Shown here: in pieces, positions 7,846 to 15,954 of the stretch
How positions within the stretch are numbered: position 1 is the first letter of the stretch
Layout: every line of letters begins with the position of its first letter
Source of the DNA: Flavobacterium cupreum
GTDB lineage: Bacteria > Bacteroidota > Bacteroidia > Flavobacteriales > Flavobacteriaceae
NCBI RefSeq assembly: GCF_003996965.1
Contig: NZ_QWDM01000022.1
Location: forward strand, 1-64,000
Direction: 5' to 3'
Length of the DNA: 64,000 nucleotides
Translations under genes and position numbers: made by a program
Notes under the pieces: model-generated
What the model was told of the DNA's origin: nothing
The model's database searches: none
Seen by the model: the letters and a program-made list of their open reading frames with translations, nothing else

Positions 7846-8706
7846 ATGAACATTATGAAAAGAGAATTACCCGAAATTAAAATTGAGGGAACACAATACG
7901 AGTTCGACATAAACCAAATGGCATTACTCGAAAAAGAAAGGCCTGAATGGAGACTGTTGCTGGAGGATATGAAAGATTGCGGTACTCATTATGAATTTGT
8001 ATATAATAGAAATTCCAAACGTCTTGACGAAACAAAGACGAGCTATGGAATAAATGCATCTGATATAGCAAATGAAATCTTTACAACTGTCAAAATACCC
8101 CAAATTTCCAAAATGGATCCATTGGGTATGTGCAAAAAGTACAACTGCTCACTTGATGATATTCGCCAAAAGACCGACTTTGAAATAATGGTGGATCAGA
8201 AAGCTTTTGATTTACGTATAAAGGGACTGCTACCCACTATAGAAATTGCAGGGCATACTTTCTATGTTGATTTACGAATGGACAAGCTAAGACCTAAAGA
8301 CGATTTCCTTTCACAAGGCATTGCATTTTCAGATATCGAAAGCTACTATGACGGAGATAAAAGAACATATACCATTCCCTATAATCCAAAAACACACCAA
8401 TTTCAGGAACCTGATTATCTTACCATAGCTGGATTTCCTAAGGATTTAATAGCCGTTGAATTTCCATCTGAAAGATTATTGGACAGGATAGGTTGGAATC
8501 TGAGGTATGGATTGGACATTAAGCACGGATTGGTAAAACAAGGATTAAAATTGCAGTTTATAGCAAAAAATGTTCCGTGGAAAGAAACATTTCTTTTGAA
8601 TTTAATTAAAAGCAACCTTCAAGCAGAAAAGATGATAAAAAAAACTACCGAAAAACAACAGCCAATCCAGCCAAAACAAAATAATCAAAAAGGTCGCAAA
8701 ATGTAA
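7846..8706 (+). CDS. Conjugative-element protein of unknown function (DUF4099/DUF3945-like)
   Basis: A 286-residue protein with two related-looking halves. Each begins with a short beta-rich motif: ELPEIKIEGTQYEFDIN at about residue 7 and LPTIEIAGHTFYVDLRM at about 130. The C terminus is Lys/Gln-rich. It resembles proteins that follow traD in Bacteroidetes mobile elements, possibly DUF4099/DUF3945, a name I give from memory. The start may be the ATG at 7855, because the paralogue at 8977 begins MERELP, which aligns with MKRELP there. No catalytic motif is recognised. It is the last intact gene of the transfer segment. Confidence 0.55.
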   Translation: MNIMKRELPEIKIEGTQYEFDINQMALLEKERPEWRLLLEDMKDCGTHYEFVYNRNSKRLDETKTSYGINASDIANEIFTTVKIPQISKMDPLGMCKKYNCSLDDIRQKTDFEIMVDQKAFDLRIKGLLPTIEIAGHTFYVDLRMDKLRPKDDFLSQGIAFSDIESYYDGDKRTYTIPYNPKTHQFQEPDYLTIAGFPKDLIAVEFPSERLLDRIGWNLRYGLDIKHGLVKQGLKLQFIAKNVPWKETFLLNLIKSNLQAEKMIKKTTEKQQPIQPKQNNQKGRKM

Positions 8707-8770
8707 ATCGAAAATGCTAGACATTAAAACGGCTAAAGTTTGACATTTTTTTATACCCAATTTCTGTTTA

Positions 8771-8939
8771 GAAAATAGAAGAACCCGAATTATTCAGCCT
8801 GCTATAAAATTCCATTGAGGGTGCTTCCCGTAAAATAGCTGAGCTTTTGAATAGCACCTTTTCATCTGTGAACGATACCAGTTCTTCCACTTTGCGGAAT
8901 AATGATTTGAATGATTTTGACATTGGAGAGTTTGTCTGA
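8771..8939 (+). pseudogene. Second, degenerate copy of the traD 3' end
   Basis: Bases 8771-8939 closely match the 3' end of traD (about 7655-7820), including the exact run TTTGCGGAATAATGATTTGA and the ending DFDIGEF before the stop. An in-frame TAA (within CTGCTATAAAATTCC) and a TGA break the reading frame, so it is not a gene. It is followed at the same relative spacing by a paralogue of the next gene, so the unit traD-tail plus downstream gene was duplicated in tandem. Confidence 0.8.
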
Positions 8940-8976
8940 AAAGGTAGTTTTCCATTGTTTTTAAAAATGGAATAGT

Positions 8977-9309
8977 ATGGAAAGGGAATTACCTATTATA
9001 AATATCGAAAGAACGGATTTTCTTGTCGATGTTATTAAAGAAGAACTTAAGGAGAAAGCAAATATTCAAAATGTCGTAGGCATAAATAAAATGTATTACG
9101 TTGGCGATGGATACAGTTTTGATTATGATCCAAAGTTCAAAAATCATTTTGAACATCAATTTAGTAAGAGTTTCGGTGCCTTCCGAACAAAAGGGGAACT
9201 ATTGGACGGCATCCTATCTTGTGAAACGGATAAAGGCTCTTCTATTTTGCGGAAAATAATTTGGGTTATTTTGATATTGGAGACTTTTTGTGAATTAGCT
9301 ATAGTGTAG
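8977..9309 (+). pseudogene. Truncated paralogue of the 7846 gene fused to a third traD tail
   Basis: The 110-codon frame begins MERELPIINIERTDFLVDV, clearly related to the start of the gene at 7846. It keeps only about 73 codons of it. At about 9196 it passes into a third copy of the traD tail (ELLDGILSCETDKGSSILRK). One base is missing near TTGCGGAAAATAA (about 9250), so the true tail reading FDIGDFL-stop (ending 9292) is out of frame and the frame ends at 9309. It looks like a recombination product rather than a functional gene, though it could be expressed. Confidence 0.7.
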
Positions 9310-9386
9310 CTAACTGATATTTTAAGATTGATGCCTTATTTATTTATTAAGATTCATTTGATAGTTTCTTTTAATGATAGTAAGAA

Positions 9387-10457
9387 TTATTTCAGCGATT
9401 TATTTTCTTCCTCAAAACTTGTTTCTTCATTGCTGGTAAGATTTTCAATTGTAATCACTTCGGCTGCAATATTGATAACTTCATCTGGCTGCTGAAAAGT
9501 TGCCAGATACCTGTAAAGGAGTTCAACTCCTCTATATCCCTGCTCGTAAGGTTTTTGATTAATTAGAAAGTCAATAACTCCAGCTTTTAAATATGGTACA
9601 TTGCCCGTAACAAGGTCAAAGGCTAAAAATCGAACTTTTTGATCTTTGTTTAAAAGTTTAGCTACCATATGAGCTCTGGAGTTTGGAATAAATATTCCAT
9701 CACTTTTAGTAAGAGCCATTAATTTCTCTGTTATTTTGGCAGTTAGTTGAGCATCGTTAATATTTATATTTATTAATTCTGTCTTTATTTTTTTATTGTC
9801 TTTGAAATAAGCTTTAAATCCATCTATTCTGCTAACTACATTTGGATTGATATTTTGTTCATTGAAGATATTGAAAATAAGATATTTAGCGGGATGTTCC
9901 TGTCCATAATTAATTAATCTACCGGCGAGTCTCCCACCTTGATTAGCGTCCTGCCCAAGATTTGACAATGCGCCATATTTGGTGTTGTTAGTTCCCAACA
10001 GTACAAATGGAATTTTTTTGGTTACACATTTTCTCAAAAACGCTTTAATCGAAGGATTTTGCGGCTGTGTGGTGATAATGGCACTATTTTTTTCAAGAAA
10101 AATCTTTTTTTCAACATCTTTGAAAGTGTCAATATTATTTTGATCATAGAAGTAATAACTTATCTGCAGTCCGAAGGGGAGATAATTTTTTCCCGCCATT
10201 TCGGTTGATTTAGCAATTGGCTCCCAATAATCTCCTGCCTTATGTTCAGGAAGTATGACCGCTACTTTCAGGCTTTTGCTCAACGCTAAGTTTCTAGCGT
10301 GCGTATTGGGAGTAAAATTATATTCTTTAATAATTTTCTCAATTTGTTTTTGCTTGTCCTCTGCCACATAGCCCCTTTTATTCACTACGCGGTCAACAGT
10401 CCCTCTGGACACATTTGCAATTTTTGCAATTTCATTAATTGTTAAATTTTTTTTCAT
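9387..10457 (-). CDS. LacI-family transcriptional regulator of the upstream PUL operon
   Basis: A 356-residue repressor. The N-terminal LacI helix-turn-helix (NLTINEIAKIANVSRGTVDR, residues 3-22) is followed by a hinge (about 45-65) and a periplasmic-binding-like sugar domain (about 65-340). The frame is open 12 codons further upstream, but the start at 10457 puts the HTH at the very N terminus as in other LacI proteins. It is divergent from the GH39-like gene, and a 36-bp palindrome of LacI-operator form lies between them (10754-10789). The same core recurs in front of susC, so this protein is the natural candidate for both sites. The inducing sugar is unknown. Confidence 0.88.
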   Translation of the reverse strand: MKKNLTINEIAKIANVSRGTVDRVVNKRGYVAEDKQKQIEKIIKEYNFTPNTHARNLALSKSLKVAVILPEHKAGDYWEPIAKSTEMAGKNYLPFGLQISYYFYDQNNIDTFKDVEKKIFLEKNSAIITTQPQNPSIKAFLRKCVTKKIPFVLLGTNNTKYGALSNLGQDANQGGRLAGRLINYGQEHPAKYLIFNIFNEQNINPNVVSRIDGFKAYFKDNKKIKTELINININDAQLTAKITEKLMALTKSDGIFIPNSRAHMVAKLLNKDQKVRFLAFDLVTGNVPYLKAGVIDFLINQKPYEQGYRGVELLYRYLATFQQPDEVINIAAEVITIENLTSNEETSFEEENKSLK

Positions 10458-10724
10458 AATAATCCCGCTAAGTTTTATTGACGTACCTGACAAAAGTAAA
10501 TAGTTTCACATACCATTTATAATATTCTTCCAAAAATAAATAAAAATAGAAATATTTAAAGTTATCAACCAGATCAATAGTGATTCATCCGGTTTATCAA
10601 TTTTTTGTATATTTTATTTACTTGATTCAATAGTAAGCTTTGTATTGTATATTTAAGTGTTTTTTATCTTCAAAATTATTAAAAGCAAATTTTATATAAT
10701 TTTTTATTGCTATATTCAAAAAAA

Positions 10725-10755
10725 TTTGGATATTTGCTACAAATATATATATTTT
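10725..10755 (+). promoter_or_regulatory. Bacteroidetes-type promoter for the GH39-like operon
   Basis: TTTG at 10725-10728 and TATATTTT at 10748-10755 are separated by exactly 19 bases, matching the Bacteroidetes TTTG-N19-TAnnTTTG consensus except for the last base. The -7 box abuts the operator palindrome at 10754. The rest of the 10458-10829 gap is AT-rich with no gene seen. Confidence 0.6.
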
Positions 10756-10789
10756 TACTTAATCTGTGCACGGGCACAGATTAAGTAAA
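10754..10789. promoter_or_regulatory. 36-bp palindromic operator, LacI type
   Basis: Perfect 16-bp arms (TTTACTTAATCTGTGC at 10754-10769 and its complement at 10774-10789) around ACGG. The core CTGTGC-N4-GCACAG recurs at 35628 and, less perfectly, at 35572. Its place just downstream of the -7 box would allow a bound repressor to block transcription. Confidence 0.65.
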
Positions 10790-10829
10790 TTTCGAAAGCC
10801 TTTTATTTGTTGAATAAAATTATTGACCC

Positions 10830-12368
10830 ATGATTTTTAAAATAACCACACTAGAAAAAGTTTTTTATCCTTATAGCAAATTTAAATTACTGTTAATTAG
10901 TCTTTTACTTACCGGACAATTTATGCGGAGCCAGAGTGAAAACAAAATAAATAACGCTAAGTTTGAACCTGCTATCCCGCTAATTGGAACAGTTGAATCT
11001 CGAAATGCCAGAGAAATAAAAGTTTCTAATTGGATTATCGGCTGTGAGACCCTTGACAGGGATATGACTGACTATCATCAGTACAAGGAATATTTAGGGC
11101 CGCTGGGGATCAAAAGATTAAGAATGCAGGCTGGCTGGGCAAAAACAGAAAAGCAAAAAGGAAAGTATGACTGGCAATGGCTGGATAAAATTGTGGATGA
11201 TGCCACAAAACGCGGTTTAGAAATCTGGATGGAAACCTCTTATGGCAATCCAATATACGAAGGCGGAGGAGGTATCAATTTAAGTGCCGGGCTTCCCAAT
11301 TCTGAAGAGGCACTTCTCGCATGGGACAAATGGGTCAAAGCTCTTGTTGTAAGATATAAGGATAAGATCAAGGAATGGGAAGTTTGGAATGAACCTAATT
11401 TTGGAGACAATAAAATAAATTCTCCTGAAAAAGTAGCCGAATTAAATATCCGCACTGCAGAAATAATAAAAAGCATTCAACCAAAGGCAATAATCTCAGG
11501 ACTATCTCTGGGGCATATTGATCTGCAATATGCCGACCGCTTTTTTAAAGTACTTCATGATAAAAAAAAATTAGATCTTTTTGATAATATGACTTATCAT
11601 GATTATGTATACAATCCTGATTCTAATTACGGGAATGTAGCTGCTTTACGCTCCGTTCTGGACAAATACGATCCTAAAATTAAATTACGGCAGGGAGAAA
11701 ATGGAGCTCCATCCTTTGGAGGTGGCGGAAGAGGAGCATTGGGTGATTATGACTGGACAGAACTTTCTCAGGCCAAATGGAACACGCGAAGAATGTTGGG
11801 TAACCTTGGGCATGATATCCAGTGCAGTATTTTGGGAATTATTGATATGAACTATGGCTTGGCCGGAAGTCCTATAACAAAACTAAATGTAAAAGGTATT
11901 ATTGAATCTGATGCAACAAGAAAAGCAGTGCGACCGAAAATGGCATATTATGCTATGCAGCATATAGCATCTATATTTGATGATTCCCTGCAGCGTTTAA
12001 CAGACCTTCACCATACCTATAACATAAAAGGTGCTGAAAATGGAGAACACCGGTACAGTTATGGCACAGACCGGAGCCTATCAGTGTATGGTTATGAGCA
12101 TAAAAATTCTAAAAAGCAGGTATTTACCATCTGGATGGATGAAAGTATTCCGCTCAATTCCAATACAGGCAGGCTCCAGGATTTTTCATTTTCAAATGCA
12201 AATTTTGAAAATCCGGTATATGTTGATATTTTATCTGGAAAAGTTTATACAATTCCAAATGATAAATGGAGTAAAAGCGGGAACACTTTTACCTTCAAAG
12301 ATATTTTAATTTATGATTCACCTATTTTGATAATTGACAAAAGTCTTTTAAAAATAAAGACACCATAA
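10830..12368 (+). CDS. Clan GH-A glycoside hydrolase, GH39-like
   Basis: A 512-residue secreted TIM-barrel hydrolase with a hydrophobic segment at about residues 17-30. The acid/base motif WEVWNEPN (E188) and a nucleophile candidate in RQGENGAPS (E290) give the two glutamates of clan GH-A. The spacing of about 100 residues and WNEPN form fit GH39 (beta-xylosidase or iduronidase-like) best, but GH5, GH30 or GH51-related families cannot be excluded. It opens the LacI-controlled operon and is followed 30 bases later by a GH10 gene. In this context it probably removes xylosyl or uronyl residues from oligosaccharides in the periplasm. Confidence 0.65.
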   Translation: MIFKITTLEKVFYPYSKFKLLLISLLLTGQFMRSQSENKINNAKFEPAIPLIGTVESRNAREIKVSNWIIGCETLDRDMTDYHQYKEYLGPLGIKRLRMQAGWAKTEKQKGKYDWQWLDKIVDDATKRGLEIWMETSYGNPIYEGGGGINLSAGLPNSEEALLAWDKWVKALVVRYKDKIKEWEVWNEPNFGDNKINSPEKVAELNIRTAEIIKSIQPKAIISGLSLGHIDLQYADRFFKVLHDKKKLDLFDNMTYHDYVYNPDSNYGNVAALRSVLDKYDPKIKLRQGENGAPSFGGGGRGALGDYDWTELSQAKWNTRRMLGNLGHDIQCSILGIIDMNYGLAGSPITKLNVKGIIESDATRKAVRPKMAYYAMQHIASIFDDSLQRLTDLHHTYNIKGAENGEHRYSYGTDRSLSVYGYEHKNSKKQVFTIWMDESIPLNSNTGRLQDFSFSNANFENPVYVDILSGKVYTIPNDKWSKSGNTFTFKDILIYDSPILIIDKSLLKIKTP

Positions 12369-12398
12369 TTCATTCCTCTAATTTTATTTAATTAAATC

Positions 12399-14204
12399 AT
12401 GAAATTCAAAAAACTATTTGTGCTGCTTCTGCTTGTTTATGCAGGAGCTAGTGCACAGAGAAGCTACAGCCTCACATCAGACATTGAAGCTTTAAAACCG
12501 ATTAATATTTTTCCTGAAAATGCGCAAAGCGATTTTGTCTTTAGAGATGGCTCAACACCTGATAAAAAAGCGACTTTTGTGGGCACGACAGATAAAAACG
12601 ACAATACAATTTTTACAGCAGAAGTTTTTGCAACAGCAAAATCACATTATGATGTCAATGTGAAATGGATTAGTAGCAAAGCTGTAAAAAAAGGCGATGT
12701 GATACTGGCCAGATTATCTATGAGAGCCCTATACGCCAGACAGGAATCTGGAGAGGCTGTAGTAAATTTTTATATGAACCGTAAAAACTATAGCGGGGAC
12801 AAAAGTATTATTATCCAGCTTGGTGCAGGACCTGAATGGAAAGAATATAATATGCCATTTGTAGCGTTAACAGATATGCCTGCCGGAGAAGGTGAAATTT
12901 TTATTTCTCTGGGAGCACTTTCACAAAAGGTAGAAATAAAAGACTTAGTTGTTTTGAATTTCGAGAATAAGGTTTCTTTGGAAAAACTGCCTGTAACACG
13001 TTTTACCTATTTGGGACGTGAAGAGAAGGCTCCTTGGCGAACCCAAGCCTTAAAAAGAATTGAAGAAATTAGAACAGGGCCAATTGACATTCGTGTAACA
13101 GATTCGAAAGGAATAGCGGTCAAAGGGGCAAAAGTTGAGGTTAAAATGAAAACTTCAGATTTTATATGGGGAACAGCCGCTAATGAGGAGATTTTAGCCG
13201 AAGAACTGCCAGATTCTAAAAATTACAAGAAAAATATTTTAGAACTTTTTAATACAGCCGTAATAGAGAATGGCTTTAAAGGAGGGTCATGGAAACAAAA
13301 TAAAAAGAAGCAACAGCAAACAATAGAAGCATTTGAATGGCTGGAGAAAAATAAATTCAGACAGCGTGGTCATAATTTAGTATGGCCAGCATGGAAATTT
13401 AATCCCGCAAATGTAAAAACGCTGGCGCAGAAAGATCCGAAGGCATTCGAAAAATACATTGAAGATGAAATACGCGAGAAAACTTCTTTCTTAAAAGGAA
13501 GAGTAATTGGGTGGGATGTTATAAATGAACTAATACATGAAAAAGAGTTTTTTGCTTACCTGCCAAAAGACATTGAGGCTAAATGGTTTCAGATTGCCAA
13601 ATCGATAGATCCTCAGGCGCAAATGTTTATTAATGAATATGGGATGCTTAACAGCATCGCAAGCCCGAAAAATATCCAGGAATATTTACAACTAATCAGA
13701 GATTTGCGAGCTAAGGGAGCAACTATCGATGCAATAGGCATTCAGGGACATGTGGGAAGGCAGCCGCGAAATCCAGAGCAGGTAATCTCCGATCTTGAGT
13801 TATTCAGATCCACTGGACTTCCTGTTCAAATCACAGAATTTGATATTAATATGAAAGATGAAGAACTTCAGGCAGACTACACAAGAGATTTTTTAATTGC
13901 ATGTTACGGCTCGTCTGTTGTGACGGGATTTACTATATGGGGTTTTTGGGAGCCTAGACACTGGAAACCGGATGCTGCTATGTTTAAAAAAGACTGGACA
14001 CCAAAGCCTAATGCTCACATATGGCGTGAGCTGGTTACCAAGCAGTGGAAAACAAACTTCACACAGGAGTCTGACAGTGAAGGTGCTGTTCGTTCAAGAG
14101 GACATTTTGGACTTTATGAAATAACAGTAACAAAAGGAACAATAGTAACAAAAGTAATGCATCAATTTAATAAGGACAGCCAGAAATTAGAGATAAAATT
14201 ATAG
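12399..14204 (+). CDS. GH10 endo-xylanase-like enzyme with N-terminal extra domain
   Basis: A 601-residue protein with signal peptide (cleavage probably after SAQ, residue 20), a beta-rich carbohydrate-binding-like region (about 45-190) and a GH10 barrel (about 250-560). GH10 hallmarks are seen: HNLVWP (325-330), WDVINE with acid/base E377 and QITEFD with nucleophile E480, plus the IGIQGH segment (446-451). GH10 enzymes usually cleave beta-1,4-xylan. No GH67 or GH115 glucuronidase accompanies it here, and the barrel departs from classical xylanases (HNLVWPAWKF in place of HTLVWH), so specificity may be altered. It follows the GH39-like gene by 30 bases. Confidence 0.82.
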   Translation: MKFKKLFVLLLLVYAGASAQRSYSLTSDIEALKPINIFPENAQSDFVFRDGSTPDKKATFVGTTDKNDNTIFTAEVFATAKSHYDVNVKWISSKAVKKGDVILARLSMRALYARQESGEAVVNFYMNRKNYSGDKSIIIQLGAGPEWKEYNMPFVALTDMPAGEGEIFISLGALSQKVEIKDLVVLNFENKVSLEKLPVTRFTYLGREEKAPWRTQALKRIEEIRTGPIDIRVTDSKGIAVKGAKVEVKMKTSDFIWGTAANEEILAEELPDSKNYKKNILELFNTAVIENGFKGGSWKQNKKKQQQTIEAFEWLEKNKFRQRGHNLVWPAWKFNPANVKTLAQKDPKAFEKYIEDEIREKTSFLKGRVIGWDVINELIHEKEFFAYLPKDIEAKWFQIAKSIDPQAQMFINEYGMLNSIASPKNIQEYLQLIRDLRAKGATIDAIGIQGHVGRQPRNPEQVISDLELFRSTGLPVQITEFDINMKDEELQADYTRDFLIACYGSSVVTGFTIWGFWEPRHWKPDAAMFKKDWTPKPNAHIWRELVTKQWKTNFTQESDSEGAVRSRGHFGLYEITVTKGTIVTKVMHQFNKDSQKLEIKL

Positions 14205-14297
14205 TAGCTGACAGTACTGGATCCCAAAGAATTGTAATGATTTTTTAGATAATAGGAATCGTTTTATACATTTAGAAATACTAAAAAATTAAAAAAT

Positions 14298-15953
14298 ATG
14301 AAAAGGGCTATCTTTATAAATTTGATTTTACTGCTGGCTGTTCTGACAACATCAGTTTCAGGTGCCAGGAATATTTATGTGGCTACAACCGGCAATGATT
14401 CCCCTAATGACGGTACAATTGACAAGCCTTACCTTACTATAAACAAAGCTGCACATGTTGCTGTGGCAGGAGATGTCGTGATTATAAAATCGGGCACTTA
14501 TTCTCCAACACTTCAGATTGATCTTATAAATTCCGGTACATCTCTCCTCCCAATTACCTACAAAGCAGAGATTTCAGGGGAGGTAATCATAGATGGTTCA
14601 GTCTCTGTAACCCCTAACGTCTCAAACAGACGAGGACTAATTACTATTGCAGGGGCAAATGCCACAAATCTGAAAAGCTGGATTATTATTGACGGGCTGC
14701 GAATTATAAATTCGAAATGGGCAGGCATCATAGCCATTAACAGCTCTAATATTACCATAAAAAATTGCAGTACATTTAATACTGGAGCCTCAGGGATAAT
14801 TGGTGCTACGTCATCAAATATCAAAGTATTAAACAATAAAGTTCAGCAGGCTTGTGTGTATCCAGATAAAGCAGCAGGTACAAATGAATGTATCACTATG
14901 GCAAGCGTGGAGACATTTGAGGTAGGATATAATACTGTTTCTGATCGCCCGACAGATCCATCTAACGGAGGAGAGGGAATTGATGCAAAAAATGCCAGCA
15001 GTAATGGAACTATCCACCATAATACGGTTTTTAATTTGTATCGTGTCGGTATTTATGTAGATGCCTATCAAAAAAATATTAATAATGTAGAGGTTTATGC
15101 CAACAAAGTTTATGATATAGGCGGCGGAGGAATTACTATCGCCAGCGAGGAAGGCGGCACTGCAAAAGGAGTGAAAGTTCACGATAATGTCATATATAAT
15201 ATAAAAAAAGTAGGAATTCGGATTGCCGGTTATCTTAACAACGGTCCATTGCAGGAGATTGATGTATATCAGAATACTATTGTAAACTGCGGTACAAGTG
15301 CAGGAAATTGGGAGAACTGCGGACTGTTGATTGAAGCCACAAATGCAGCAAATTACGGATTCAATATAAGAAACAACATAATCGCCGGATCACCTGTCCA
15401 AATAAGAGGCAACAACCAGACCTATCCGATTGTTATTGATAACAATATATTATTTGGAAGCACCTTGCTTTCAGGAACCAATGCAATTTTACTTGATCCT
15501 AAGTTTGTAGACGCTGCATCCAATGATTATAAATTAAAGGAAGGATCTCCCGCCATCAATAAAGTTGCAGGAGCGCCTTTGTCTATTAAGGATTTTAATG
15601 ATTTGGCGAGGTCTTCAGGAAATCAGGGCGATCTTGGAGCCTTTGAATACAGCCCTAATCTGGGTACAGCAGATTTAATTCAAAAAGAGGCAAAAGATTT
15701 TAGGGTATATCCCAACCCGGTAAAGGAAACCATAAACATAGATATGCCGTTTGTTGACGCCCGTGAATATAAAGTAGCGTTGTATGATCTGCAGGGAAAG
15801 TTAATTTACAGCGAAGATGCTTCGGCTATTTTGCTATCAGGTACTGATTCATTTAGTATTAATAGCAATAAACTTAGCAGCGGGTTATATGTGCTAAAAA
15901 TTGTTGATAAAAATGGTGAAATTTTTTCTGCCAAAATAGTTATTGAAAAATAA
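14298..15953 (+). CDS. Secreted right-handed beta-helix protein with T9SS sorting domain
   Basis: A 551-residue protein with signal peptide (residues 1-22) and an N-terminal motif DKPYLTINKAAHVAVAGD, typical of parallel beta-helix polysaccharide lyases. PbH1-type repeats rich in Asn (NNKVQ, HHNTVF, NNIIAG) follow, and then a type IX secretion C-terminal domain (DFRVYPNPVKETINIDM at about 463 to the end). The N-terminal cap resembles PL9-like and DUF1565 proteins. It probably cleaves uronic-acid-containing glycan at the cell surface, matching the GH105 gene that starts one base after its stop. The exact lyase family is not settled by eye, and a hydrolase remains possible. Confidence 0.7.
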   Translation: MKRAIFINLILLLAVLTTSVSGARNIYVATTGNDSPNDGTIDKPYLTINKAAHVAVAGDVVIIKSGTYSPTLQIDLINSGTSLLPITYKAEISGEVIIDGSVSVTPNVSNRRGLITIAGANATNLKSWIIIDGLRIINSKWAGIIAINSSNITIKNCSTFNTGASGIIGATSSNIKVLNNKVQQACVYPDKAAGTNECITMASVETFEVGYNTVSDRPTDPSNGGEGIDAKNASSNGTIHHNTVFNLYRVGIYVDAYQKNINNVEVYANKVYDIGGGGITIASEEGGTAKGVKVHDNVIYNIKKVGIRIAGYLNNGPLQEIDVYQNTIVNCGTSAGNWENCGLLIEATNAANYGFNIRNNIIAGSPVQIRGNNQTYPIVIDNNILFGSTLLSGTNAILLDPKFVDAASNDYKLKEGSPAINKVAGAPLSIKDFNDLARSSGNQGDLGAFEYSPNLGTADLIQKEAKDFRVYPNPVKETINIDMPFVDAREYKVALYDLQGKLIYSEDASAILLSGTDSFSINSNKLSSGLYVLKIVDKNGEIFSAKIVIEK

Positions 15954-15954
15954 T

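Noticed and set aside
9295..9313. TTAGCTA-TAGTG-TAGCTAA hairpin after the chimeric ORF
   Set aside because: The stem is AT-rich with no following T run, so it is too weak to call a terminator.
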